Source of the DNA: Abyssibius sp040880065
GTDB taxonomy: Bacteria > Pseudomonadota > Alphaproteobacteria > Rhodobacterales > Rhodobacteraceae
Assembly: GCA_040880065.1 (NCBI GenBank)
Contig: JBBDJE010000023.1
Location: 1-32,657, forward strand
DNA length: 32,657 bases
Direction of reading: 5' to 3'
Part shown: piece by piece, positions 7,176-14,206 of the stretch
Layout of the letters: each line of letters opens with the position of its first letter
Position numbering within the stretch: position 1 is the stretch's first letter
The notes under the pieces: model-generated
Told to the model about the DNA's origin: nothing
Seen by the model: only the letters and a program-made list of their open reading frames with translations
Database searches by the model: none
Made by a program: the position numbers and the translations under genes

Positions 7176-7577
7176 ATGTCCATGATGAACGATCCTCTCG
7201 GCGATATGCTGACGCGCATCCGTAACGCGCAGATGCGTAATCGCTCGACCACCCGGACCCCGGCCTCCAAACTCCGCAAATGGGTTTTGGATGTGCTGCT
7301 GTCCGAGGGCTATATCCGCGGCTATGAGGAAGTTTCCTCGGCCGAAGGTCGCCCCGAATTTGAAGTGTCGCTGAAATACTTTGATGGCATTCCTGTGATC
7401 AAGGAACTCAAGCGCATATCAAAGCCCGGCCGTCGCGTTTACGCGGGTGCGGCCGATATCCCGCTGGTCCGTCAGGGCCTCGGGTTGGCGATTGTGTCGA
7501 CATCGCAAGGTGTCATGTCTGATGCGCAGGCGCGCCAAGCCAATATTGGCGGCGAAGTCCTGTGCACAATCTTCTAG
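7176..7577 (+). CDS. rpsH: 30S ribosomal protein S8
   Basis: 133 aa from the chosen ATG at 7176. MNDPLGDMLTRIRNAQMR near the start and the C-terminal LGLAIVSTSQGVMSDAQARQ with GGEVLCTIF are S8 signatures. S8 binds the central domain of 16S rRNA and, in Escherichia coli, represses the spc operon. The frame is open further upstream into rpsN, but AGGGAGGGA at 7162-7170 and the family N-terminus support 7176. Methionines at 7182 and 7185 are possible alternatives. Confidence 0.97.
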   Translation: MSMMNDPLGDMLTRIRNAQMRNRSTTRTPASKLRKWVLDVLLSEGYIRGYEEVSSAEGRPEFEVSLKYFDGIPVIKELKRISKPGRRVYAGAADIPLVRQGLGLAIVSTSQGVMSDAQARQANIGGEVLCTIF

Positions 7578-7587
7578 GAGGGTTCTG

Positions 7588-8121
7588 ATGTCTCGTATCG
7601 GCAAAAAGCCCGTTCCATTGCCAAGTGGTGTAACCGCTTCGCTGAGCGGCCAGAAGGTTGAAGTGAAGGGGCCGAAAGGCACCCGCCATTTTCAGGCGAC
7701 TGACGATGTAACAATCACCGTTGATGGTGGCGAAGTCACGGTGAAGCCTCGCGGCACATCGAAACGCGCCCGCCAGCAATGGGGCATGTCACGCAGCCAG
7801 ATCGATAATCTGGTGACCGGCGTTACCACCGGTTTCAAGAAAGAGCTTGAAATCAGCGGTGTTGGTTATCGTGCCGCGCTTCAGGGGAATACGTTGAAAC
7901 TGGCGCTTGGTTACAGCCATGACGTGAATTTCGACATTCCCGAAGGTGTGACCGTAACTGTCCCGAAACCGACGGAAATTACCGTTGAAGGGATTGATCA
8001 ACAGCTTGTCGGCCAGGTCGCGGCGAATATCCGCGAATGGCGTAAGCCCGAGCCCTATAAAGGCAAAGGTATCAAATACAAAGACGAGTATATCTTCCGC
8101 AAGGAAGGCAAGAAAAAGTAA
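7588..8121 (+). CDS. rplF: 50S ribosomal protein L6
   Basis: 177 aa from the ATG at 7588, the usual L6 length. MSRIGKKPVPLPSGVTA at the start and the C-terminal EWRKPEPYKGKGIKYKDEYI signature are unmistakable. L6 lies near the factor-binding site with the sarcin-ricin loop. The frame is open upstream through rpsH, but TAGGAGGG just before this ATG and the homologous N-terminus fix the start. rplR follows after 11 bases. Confidence 0.98.
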   Translation: MSRIGKKPVPLPSGVTASLSGQKVEVKGPKGTRHFQATDDVTITVDGGEVTVKPRGTSKRARQQWGMSRSQIDNLVTGVTTGFKKELEISGVGYRAALQGNTLKLALGYSHDVNFDIPEGVTVTVPKPTEITVEGIDQQLVGQVAANIREWRKPEPYKGKGIKYKDEYIFRKEGKKK

Positions 8122-8132
8122 GGATGCGATAG

Positions 8133-8492
8133 ATGGCGAACAGCAAAAGAGACTTGTTCCTAAAACGCCGCCTGCGCGTCCGGAACAAATTGCGCAAGTC
8201 GGCCGATGGCCGGCTGCGCCTGTCGGTGCACCGTTCTTCCAAGAACATTTCGGTGCAATTGATCGACGATGCCCAGGGTGTAACTTTGGCCTCGGCCTCG
8301 ACACTCGAAAAAGACTTGGGTGTAGTTGGCAAAAACAACGTCGAGGCTGCCGCAAAAATCGGTGCCGCGATTGCCGAACGCGCCAAAGCCAAGGGCGTCG
8401 AAGTGGTCTATTTCGACCGTGGTGGGTTTCTCTTTCACGGGAAGGTAAAGGCTTTGGCCGATGCCGCCCGTGAAGGTGGCCTGAAATTCTAA
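8133..8492 (+). CDS. rplR: 50S ribosomal protein L18
   Basis: 119 aa. It has an N-terminal basic stretch (KRRLRVRNKLRKSADGRLRL) and the conserved LSVHRSSKNISVQLIDD and FDRGGFLFHGKVKALADAAR segments. L18 binds 5S rRNA in the central protuberance with L5. A GGATG stretch about 8 bases upstream is the likely ribosome binding site. Separated from rpsE by 13 bases. Confidence 0.98.
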   Translation: MANSKRDLFLKRRLRVRNKLRKSADGRLRLSVHRSSKNISVQLIDDAQGVTLASASTLEKDLGVVGKNNVEAAAKIGAAIAERAKAKGVEVVYFDRGGFLFHGKVKALADAAREGGLKF

Positions 8493-8505
8493 GAGGAGCA
8501 CGATA

Positions 8506-9099
8506 ATGGCAAGAGAAGATAATCGCCGGGATCGTCGCGACCGCGAGGAAACACCGGAATTCGCAGACCGCCTTGTGGCGATCAACCGCGTCAGCAAAAC
8601 TGTAAAAGGCGGTAAGCGCTTTGGTTTTGCAGCGCTGGTGGTTGTTGGCGATCAGAAAGGCCGCGTTGGCTATGGCAAGGGCAAGGCAAAAGAAGTGCCC
8701 GAAGCCATCCGCAAGGCAACCGAACAGGCCAAGCGCAAGATGATCCGCGTGCCGCTGCGTGAGGGCCGCACGCTTCACCATGATATCGAGGGCCGTCATG
8801 GCGCTGGTAAAGTGGTTATGCGCACAGCCCCCGCCGGGACAGGCATCATCGCCGGTGGCCCTATGCGTGCGGTTTTTGAAATGCTGGGCCTGCAGGATGT
8901 GGTTGCAAAATCAACCGGTTCGCAGAACCCGTATAACATGATCCGCGCCACGATTGATGGCCTTGAAAAGGAAACAAGCCCCCGTCTTGTTGCGCAGCGT
9001 CGCGGCAAAAAAGTGGCCGAAATCCTGACCCGTGGTCAGCAGGGCGCAACTGCACCCGAAGCAGCACCAGAAGCTGCGCCCGAAGTAGCGGAGGCTTAA
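8506..9099 (+). CDS. rpsE: 30S ribosomal protein S5
   Basis: 197 aa. The double-stranded RNA-binding-like N-terminal domain has KTVKGGKRFGFAALVVVGD (about residues 31-49). The S5 signature GYGKGKAKEVPEAIRKA lies just after. S5 affects decoding accuracy at the mRNA entry. It is longer than the enterobacterial protein by a C-terminal tail after about residue 178 made mostly of Ala, Pro and Glu, in the same style as the L3 tail. The ribosome binding site is AGAGGAG. rpmD starts 3 bases after the stop. Confidence 0.98.
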   Translation: MAREDNRRDRRDREETPEFADRLVAINRVSKTVKGGKRFGFAALVVVGDQKGRVGYGKGKAKEVPEAIRKATEQAKRKMIRVPLREGRTLHHDIEGRHGAGKVVMRTAPAGTGIIAGGPMRAVFEMLGLQDVVAKSTGSQNPYNMIRATIDGLEKETSPRLVAQRRGKKVAEILTRGQQGATAPEAAPEAAPEVAEA

Positions 9100-9102
9100 A
9101 CC

Positions 9103-9303
9103 ATGGCAAAAGCGAACGCAAAAACCATTGTGGTCAAGCAGATTGGCTCGCCAATCCGCCGCCCTGCCGATCAGCGCGCTACGCTGGTGGGTCTTGGCTT
9201 GAACAAGATGCATAAAACCCGCGAGCTGGAAGACACACCTTCCGTGCGCGGCATGGTCAACAAGATCCCGCATCTGGTTGAAATCATCGAAGAACGGGGC
9301 TAA
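9103..9303 (+). CDS. rpmD: 50S ribosomal protein L30
   Basis: 66 aa. KTIVVKQIGSPIRRPADQRATLVGLGLNK is the L30 signature region. L30 is a small protein near the 5S rRNA side. Its ribosome binding site (GGAGG) lies within the last codons of rpsE. A 100-base gap with a perfect hairpin follows before rplO. Confidence 0.97.
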   Translation: MAKANAKTIVVKQIGSPIRRPADQRATLVGLGLNKMHKTRELEDTPSVRGMVNKIPHLVEIIEERG

Positions 9304-9312
9304 ACCCCGCCC

Positions 9313-9334
9313 GGCGGGCCAGGTCTGGCCCGCC
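9313..9334 (+). other. Hairpin between rpmD and rplO
   Basis: Perfect GC-rich 9-bp stem (9313-9321 with 9326-9334) and a 4-base GGTC loop, starting 10 bases after the rpmD stop. The following bases (atcacgaatttt) do not make a close T-tract, so simple intrinsic termination is doubtful. It may protect the upstream RNA from 3' decay or mark a cleavage site. Confidence 0.55.
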
Positions 9335-9403
9335 ATCACGAATTTTAACGCCGTGTTTGCCCGCTCCGTCGCTGGAGGGTAGTTCCGGCAGAGGAGAAGC
9401 GAC

Positions 9404-9865
9404 ATGAAACTTCACGAACTGCACGATAATGACGGTGCAAGCAAATCCAAAAAGCGCAAGGCGCGTGGCCCCGGTTCGGGCAAGGGTAAAACCGCCGGTC
9501 GTGGTATCAAAGGCCAGAAATCCCGTTCGGGTGTGGCTATTGGTGGCTACGAGGGTGGCCAGATGCCGCTTTACCAGCGCCTGCCCAAGCGTGGCTTCAC
9601 CAAGCCCAATGCCAAGCATTTCGCTGTTGTGAACCTTTCGATTCTGCAAAAATTCATTGATGCGGGCAAGATCGACGCCAAAGCAGCCATCACCGAAGAT
9701 TTGCTGGTGGAAAGCGGTCTCGTGCGTCGCAAGCTCGACGGTGTGCGTCTGCTTGCCAAGGGTGAGATCAAGGCCAAGCTCGACATCACGGTTACCGGTG
9801 CCTCCAAGGCCGCGGTAGAGGCTGTTGAGAAGGCTGGCGGCAAGGTGAACCTGCCTGCCGCCTAA
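9404..9865 (+). CDS. rplO: 50S ribosomal protein L15
   Basis: 153 aa. The glycine- and lysine-rich N-terminal region (GSGKGKTAGRGIKGQKSRSG, about residues 24-43) is an unstructured rRNA-binding extension typical of L15, followed by GGYEGGQMPLYQRLPKRGF. L15 is a late-assembly 50S protein. The ribosome binding site is GAGGAG. It is followed by a 114-base gap with two strong hairpins before secY. Confidence 0.98.
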   Translation: MKLHELHDNDGASKSKKRKARGPGSGKGKTAGRGIKGQKSRSGVAIGGYEGGQMPLYQRLPKRGFTKPNAKHFAVVNLSILQKFIDAGKIDAKAAITEDLLVESGLVRRKLDGVRLLAKGEIKAKLDITVTGASKAAVEAVEKAGGKVNLPAA

Positions 9866-9883
9866 CATACGGCGCGCCATGCC

Positions 9884-9962
9884 TTGCAGGCCGAGCCTGC
9901 AACGCTTACATCGTGAGAAGCATTTATGCGCCGTCACATCCCAACAGGGGTTTGACGGCGCA
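9884..9962 (+). promoter_or_regulatory. Two hairpins in the rplO-secY gap, possible secY leader
   Basis: Hairpin one has a perfect 8-bp stem (9884-9891 with 9895-9902) and a 3-base loop. Hairpin two has a perfect 10-bp stem (9927-9936 with 9953-9962). Its 16-base loop holds a short CCC/GGG pair that can extend the fold. It ends only a few bases before the secY ribosome binding site AGGAG (9968-9972). The position suggests control of secY translation or mRNA processing. I do not recognise a known leader family. Confidence 0.5.
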
Positions 9963-9979
9963 ATCATAGGAGAGCCTGA

Positions 9980-11332
9980 ATGGCATCGGTAGCTGAACAA
10001 ATGGCCTCGAATATGAGCTGGGGCAGCTTTGGCAAGGCCAAGGAATTGCAGCAGCGCATCTTGTTTGCGATCGGTTTGCTGATCGTTTATCGCATGGGCA
10101 CATTCATTCCGGTGCCCGGCATCGACGCCGCGCAACTGGCAACCTTCTTTGAAAGCCAGCAATCGGGGATTGGCGGCATTCTCAACATGTTTACCGGTGG
10201 TGCGGTGTCGCGTATGGCGATTTTCGCGCTCGGTATCATGCCCTATATTTCGGCATCGATCATTGTGCAGCTTCTCGCTTCGATGATCCCGGCTTGGGAG
10301 CAGTTGAAGAAAGAAGGCGAGCAGGGCCGCAAAAAGCTGAACCAATACACACGTTTCGGCACGGTTATTCTGGCGATCTTTCAGTCTTACGCCATTGCGC
10401 GTGGCATCGAGAGCCAAGGGCTGGCCGTTGACCCCGGCTTTTATTTCCAGGCGTCCTGCATGATCACGCTGGTGGGTGGCACGCTGTTTTTGATGTGGCT
10501 CGGTGAGCAGATCACCGCGCGCGGCATTGGCAACGGCATTTCGCTGATCATCTTTGTGGGCATCGTGGCCGAACTTCCGGCCGCACTTGCGCAGTTCTTT
10601 GCCTCGGGCCGCAGCGGGCAGCTTTCCACCCCCGTTATCCTTGCAGTGATCGTGATGGTGATTGCTGTGATGGCGCTGGTGGTGTTTGTCGAGCGTGCCT
10701 TGCGTAAAATTCACATCCAGTATCCGCGCCGCCAGGTTGGCCAGAAAATGTATGGTGGCGAATCCAGCCATTTGCCAATCAAGCTGAACCCGTCGGGCGT
10801 TATCCCCGCGATTTTCGCAACATCATTGCTGCTGCTGCCAACCACAGCCACCACATTTGCCGATTCCGGCACCGGATTTTGGGCAACGCTAGCCGCCTAT
10901 ATGGGGCCGGGCCAGCCAGCGTATTTGTTGTTTTACGCGGTGATGATCGTCTTCTTTGCCTATTTCTATACCGCCAACGTGGCGTTCAAAACCGAAGACG
11001 TGGCAGAAAACCTCAAAAAGCAGGGCGGCTTTGTTCCCGGCATTCGTCCCGGTGTTAAAACCGCTCAGTATCTGGACTATGTGGTCGCGCGTATTCTGGT
11101 CTTGGGTTCGGGCTACCTTGCGGCAGTTTGTCTCTTGCCAGAAGTTCTGCGTGCACAATTCGCCATTCCGTTCTATTTTGGCGGAACGTCGTTGTTGATT
11201 GTGGTTTCGGTCACAATGGATACGATTACACAAATTCAATCGCATCTGCTGGCGCATCAGTATGAAGGGTTGATTGAAAAATCGAAGTTGCGCGGCAAAA
11301 GCCGCAACAAGGCAAGGACGACGCGTCAATGA
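9980..11332 (+). CDS. secY: Preprotein translocase subunit SecY
   Basis: 450 aa with about ten membrane-spanning segments. The N-terminal KAKELQQRILFAIGLLIVYRMGTFIPVPG and the plug/TM2 region FTGGAVSRMAIFALGIMPYISASI are highly conserved. GERALRK-like and NPSGVIPAIFA segments follow. SecY is the channel of the inner-membrane Sec translocon, with SecE and SecG, and works with SecA or SRP. The ATG follows AGGAGAG. The end overlaps adk by ATGA (11329-11332). No rpmJ follows, as is usual in alphaproteobacteria. Confidence 0.98.
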   Translation: MASVAEQMASNMSWGSFGKAKELQQRILFAIGLLIVYRMGTFIPVPGIDAAQLATFFESQQSGIGGILNMFTGGAVSRMAIFALGIMPYISASIIVQLLASMIPAWEQLKKEGEQGRKKLNQYTRFGTVILAIFQSYAIARGIESQGLAVDPGFYFQASCMITLVGGTLFLMWLGEQITARGIGNGISLIIFVGIVAELPAALAQFFASGRSGQLSTPVILAVIVMVIAVMALVVFVERALRKIHIQYPRRQVGQKMYGGESSHLPIKLNPSGVIPAIFATSLLLLPTTATTFADSGTGFWATLAAYMGPGQPAYLLFYAVMIVFFAYFYTANVAFKTEDVAENLKKQGGFVPGIRPGVKTAQYLDYVVARILVLGSGYLAAVCLLPEVLRAQFAIPFYFGGTSLLIVVSVTMDTITQIQSHLLAHQYEGLIEKSKLRGKSRNKARTTRQ

Positions 11333-11982
11333 ATATTATCCTGCTCGGACCACCGGGTGCCGGAAAAGGCACGCAATCGCAGCGTCTGGTGGCCGAGCGA
11401 GATATGATTCAATTGTCGACCGGCGATATGCTGCGCGCCGCGCGCAGCTCTGGCACAGCAATGGGCAAGCGCGTTGCCGCGGTAATGGATGCTGGAAATC
11501 TGGTGACCGACGAGATTGTCATCGGCCTGATTGACGAGCAATTGTCCAGCCCCGAGCTTGACGGTAAGGGCGTCATTTTTGATGGTTTCCCGCGCACGCT
11601 GCCCCAGGCCGATGCTTTGGGCGCGTTGCTTGCCAGCAAGGGATTGAAACTCGCGCATGTGATTGAAATGCGCGTAGACGATGACGTGCTGGTCGGCCGC
11701 ATTACCGGGCGCTTTACATGCGATAATTGTGGTGCCGTGTATCACGACGAAACCAAGCCCCCTGCCAAGCACAATGTCTGTGATGAATGTGGCGCGGTAG
11801 AGAAGTTCTCGCGCCGTAAAGATGATAACGAAAACAGCCTGCGCACCCGCTTGCTGGCCTATTATCGCGATACCTCGCCGCTGATCGGCTATTACTATGC
11901 CAAAGGGCTTTTGGCGCGGGTCGATGGCCTTGGCTCGATTGCCGAAGTTTCCGGCGAAATTGACGGTATTCTGAATAGTTAA
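11329..11982 (+). CDS. adk: Adenylate kinase, zinc-type LID
   Basis: 217 aa. P-loop GPPGAGKGT at residues 7-15, the FDGFPRT motif at about 84-90, and a long LID domain with Cys131, Cys134, Cys151 and Cys154, the four-cysteine metal site. It catalyses ATP + AMP to 2 ADP. Metal-binding LID domains are known from Gram-positive bacteria and from Paracoccus denitrificans, another Rhodobacterales member, and replace the polar network of the Escherichia coli enzyme. It overlaps secY by 4 bases. A 211-base control region follows. Confidence 0.97.
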   Translation: MNIILLGPPGAGKGTQSQRLVAERDMIQLSTGDMLRAARSSGTAMGKRVAAVMDAGNLVTDEIVIGLIDEQLSSPELDGKGVIFDGFPRTLPQADALGALLASKGLKLAHVIEMRVDDDVLVGRITGRFTCDNCGAVYHDETKPPAKHNVCDECGAVEKFSRRKDDNENSLRTRLLAYYRDTSPLIGYYYAKGLLARVDGLGSIAEVSGEIDGILNS

Positions 11983-11999
11983 GGTTGAATATTTCGACC

Positions 12000-12027
12000 T
12001 TGACGATCGCGCGCGGGTTTCTATACT
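12000..12027 (+). promoter_or_regulatory. Sigma70-type promoter for rpsM-rpsK-rpoA-rplQ
   Basis: TTGACG at 12000-12005 and TATACT at 12022-12027 are separated by 16 bases and match the sigma70 consensus well (5 of 6 in each box). They lie 18 bases after the adk stop and about 165 bases before rpsM. This would give the alpha block a promoter of its own, with a transcript start near 12034-12036. Confidence 0.7.
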
Positions 12028-12033
12028 CCGCGC

Positions 12034-12132
12034 TTCTCTCGCATAGCAGAGAATCAAAGGTTGCGCCCAAATCTGGTTGCTATCCTTTCGGCCCCGGTAG
12101 CGGGGTGGCCCGCCATCCTTGGGTTTGGCGGG
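12034..12132 (+). promoter_or_regulatory. Structured 5' leader of rpsM
   Basis: Three inverted repeats lie between the promoter and rpsM: 12034-12039 with 12048-12053 (6 bp), 12092-12096 with 12101-12105 (5 bp, GTAG loop), and 12109-12115 with 12126-12132 (7 bp, 10-base loop). In Escherichia coli the alpha operon leader before rpsM is a pseudoknot bound by S4, but I cannot show that this sequence has that fold, and rpsD is not in this window. It is a candidate for a different autoregulatory leader. Confidence 0.45.
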
Positions 12133-12193
12133 TTATGTTGTGAAAAAAGGTTCCGGTGTTACGGAACCGCAAACGAAAGAACGGAGAGCCGAT

Positions 12194-12562
12194 TTGGCAC
12201 GTATCGCCGGGGTCAACATCCCCACCAATAAACGAGTGCATATTGCACTGACATATATTCACGGCATTGGCCTTAAATCCGCCCAGAGCATTTGCGAAGC
12301 TGTTGGCATTGCGACCAGCCGCCGCGTGAACGAGCTTTCGGATGCCGAAGTCCTGTCGATCCGCGAACATATCGATGGCAACCTGATGGTGGAAGGCGAT
12401 CTGCGCCGTGACACCCAGATGAACATCAAACGCCTGATGGACCTTGGCTGCTATCGTGGCTTGCGCCACCGCCGTCGTCTGCCAGTTCGTGGCCAGCGCA
12501 CGCATACCAATGCGCGCACCCGCAAGGGTAAAGCTGTCGCCATTGCCGGCAAGAAGAAATAA
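12194..12562 (+). CDS. rpsM: 30S ribosomal protein S13 (TTG start)
   Basis: 122 aa from a TTG start at 12194, matching the family N-terminus ARIAGVNIPTNKRVHIALTY directly after the initiator. GGAG at 12183-12186 is 7 bases upstream. The frame is open to an ATG at 12119, but the extra 25 residues do not look like S13 and that ATG lies within the leader hairpin region. The C-terminal RGQRTHTNARTRKGKAVAIAGKKK type tail is normal. S13 lies in the 30S head and contacts the P-site tRNA and the 50S subunit. A TTG start can hold translation down, so leader control is plausible. Confidence 0.93.
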   Translation: MARIAGVNIPTNKRVHIALTYIHGIGLKSAQSICEAVGIATSRRVNELSDAEVLSIREHIDGNLMVEGDLRRDTQMNIKRLMDLGCYRGLRHRRRLPVRGQRTHTNARTRKGKAVAIAGKKK

Positions 12563-12574
12563 GGGGTAGGGCAC

Positions 12575-12964
12575 ATGGCACGCGAAAAAGTTCGTACGAA
12601 GCGTAAAGAACGCAAAAATATTTCCTCTGGTGTTGCGCATATCAACTCCAGCTTCAACAACACCAAGATCCTGATCTCCGATGCCCAGGGCAACGCGATT
12701 TCATGGTCTTCGGCGGGCACGATGGGCTTTAAAGGCTCGCGCAAGTCCACGCCCTATGCTGCACAGATGGCTGCTGAAGATGCAGGCAAAAAAGCGCAGG
12801 AACACGGCATGAAAACGCTGGAAGTTGAAGTGCAGGGCCCGGGTTCGGGCCGTGAAAGCGCCCTGCGCGCTTTGGCTGCTGTTGGTCTGACGATCAGCTC
12901 AATCCGCGACGTTACACCGATGGCCCATAACGGTTGCCGTCCGCCAAAACGCCGCCGCGTTTAA
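12575..12964 (+). CDS. rpsK: 30S ribosomal protein S11
   Basis: 129 aa, standard length. The conserved GVAHINSSFNNTKILISD (about residues 19-36) and the C-terminal VTPMAHNGCRPPKRRRV are diagnostic. S11 lies on the 30S platform by the Shine-Dalgarno helix. It starts 12 bases after rpsM. The gap to rpoA contains a very stable hairpin. Confidence 0.98.
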   Translation: MAREKVRTKRKERKNISSGVAHINSSFNNTKILISDAQGNAISWSSAGTMGFKGSRKSTPYAAQMAAEDAGKKAQEHGMKTLEVEVQGPGSGRESALRALAAVGLTISSIRDVTPMAHNGCRPPKRRRV

Positions 12965-12978
12965 GCAATTCTGATTAT

Positions 12979-13010
12979 CATCCGGTGCGCAAGCTCTTGT
13001 GCGCCGGATG
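12979..13010 (+). other. Long hairpin between rpsK and rpoA
   Basis: The arms 12979-12992 and 12997-13010 pair over 14 bp including two G-T pairs, with the tetraloop GCTC. Only a broken T-run follows (gtcgttt), so termination would be weak at most. It begins 14 bases after the rpsK stop. It could tune the ratio of rpoA to the upstream ribosomal genes by partial termination or RNA processing. Confidence 0.6.
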
Positions 13011-13072
13011 GTCGTTTACCTCGGGCGTTGGCACCCTTTCGGATCGGGCGCTGACAAGAATGGAGGCCAAAG

Positions 13073-14089
13073 ATGATCCACAAGAATTGGCAAGCACTTA
13101 TTCGTCCGCAGCAGCTTGAGATTAAAGCCGGCGCTGACCCAAAGCGCATTGCAACCGCAACTGCCGAACCGCTCGAGCGCGGCTTTGGTCTGACGCTTGG
13201 CAACGCCCTGCGCCGTGTATTGATGAGCTCGCTGCAAGGCGCGGCTATCACATCTGTGCAAATTGACAATGTTTTGCACGAGTTCAGCTCGGTTGCCGGT
13301 GTGCGTGAAGACGTTACCGACATTGTTCTGAACCTTAAGGGCGTTGACATTAAAATGGAAGTCGAAGGCCCGAAGCGCGTTGCGATCAACGCGACCGGCC
13401 CCGGCGTTGTGACCGCAGGCGACATTGCTGAAACCAACGGCATTGAAGTTCTGAACCGCGACCACGTCATCTGCCACCTTGATGACGGCGCAAGCCTGTT
13501 CATGGAACTGACCGTGAACACCGGCAAGGGCTATGTCGCCGCCGAAAAACTGCGCCCCGAAGATGCGCCGATCGGCCTGATTTCGGTTGATGCGCTGTTC
13601 TCGCCGGTGAAAAAATGCTCCTACAAGGTGGAGCCGACCCGTGAAGGCCAGGTGCTTGACTATGACAAGCTGACCCTGACCGTTGAAACCGATGGTTCGA
13701 TCACGCCGGAAGATGCAATCGCCTATGGCGCGCGCATCCTGCAAGACCAACTTTCGGTCTTTGTTAACTTTGACGAGCCTGAAGCCGCTGGCCGTGCCGA
13801 TGATGAAGACGAGTTGGAATTCAACCCGCTCTTGCTCAAAAAGGTTGACGAGCTGGAACTTTCCGTGCGTTCGGCAAACTGCCTCAAGAACGACAATATC
13901 GTGTATATTGGCGACCTGATCCAGAAAACCGAAGCCGAGATGCTGCGCACCCCGAATTTCGGGCGCAAATCCTTGAACGAGATCAAGGAAGTGCTGTCGG
14001 CAATGGGCCTGCATCTGGGTATGGATATTGTTGACTGGCCGCCCGAGAATATCGAAGATCTGGCCAAGAAATTCGAAGACCACTTCTAG
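13073..14089 (+). CDS. rpoA: DNA-directed RNA polymerase subunit alpha
   Basis: 338 aa. The N-terminal assembly domain has ERGFGLTLGNALRRVLMSSL (about residues 35-54). A linker near 240-256 is rich in acidic residues. The C-terminal DNA-binding domain (about 257-330) has LSVRSANCLKNDNI and TPNFGRKSLNEIKEVL. Arg266 corresponds to the residue that contacts UP elements and activators in Escherichia coli (Arg265). Two copies nucleate polymerase assembly with beta and beta'. The start ATG is preceded by GGAGG. It is followed by a GC-only palindrome and rplQ. Confidence 0.98.
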   Translation: MIHKNWQALIRPQQLEIKAGADPKRIATATAEPLERGFGLTLGNALRRVLMSSLQGAAITSVQIDNVLHEFSSVAGVREDVTDIVLNLKGVDIKMEVEGPKRVAINATGPGVVTAGDIAETNGIEVLNRDHVICHLDDGASLFMELTVNTGKGYVAAEKLRPEDAPIGLISVDALFSPVKKCSYKVEPTREGQVLDYDKLTLTVETDGSITPEDAIAYGARILQDQLSVFVNFDEPEAAGRADDEDELEFNPLLLKKVDELELSVRSANCLKNDNIVYIGDLIQKTEAEMLRTPNFGRKSLNEIKEVLSAMGLHLGMDIVDWPPENIEDLAKKFEDHF

Positions 14090-14100
14090 GTTTTCAATAC

Positions 14101-14120
14101 GGGGGCGGCGCGCCGCCCCC
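14101..14120 (+). other. Perfect 20-base GC-only palindrome between rpoA and rplQ
   Basis: The 20 bases read the same on both strands and contain only G and C, giving arms GGGGGCGG/CCGCCCCC around a small GC centre. It starts 12 bases after the rpoA stop. No T-run follows (agactgct), so it is not a standard terminator. It may be an RNA stability hairpin or processing site. Confidence 0.6.
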
Positions 14121-14206
14121 AGACTGCTGGGCATTCCGCCCCAAGGAGAGTGGCGTAAAACGTAGCGCTGCCGGACAAAGTATAAAGCACTGTAAGGAAA
14201 CGCAAG

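Noticed and set aside
12034..12132. Assignment of the rpsM leader to the S4-binding alpha operon pseudoknot
   Set aside because: The visible stems do not obviously form that pseudoknot and rpsD is absent here; a covariance model would be needed.
12119..12193. N-terminal extension of S13 from the ATG at 12119
   Set aside because: The extra 25 residues do not match S13 and the TTG at 12194 has a well-placed GGAG.
14101..14120. Terminator between rpoA and rplQ
   Set aside because: The palindrome is strong but no T-tract follows, and rplQ should be co-transcribed.
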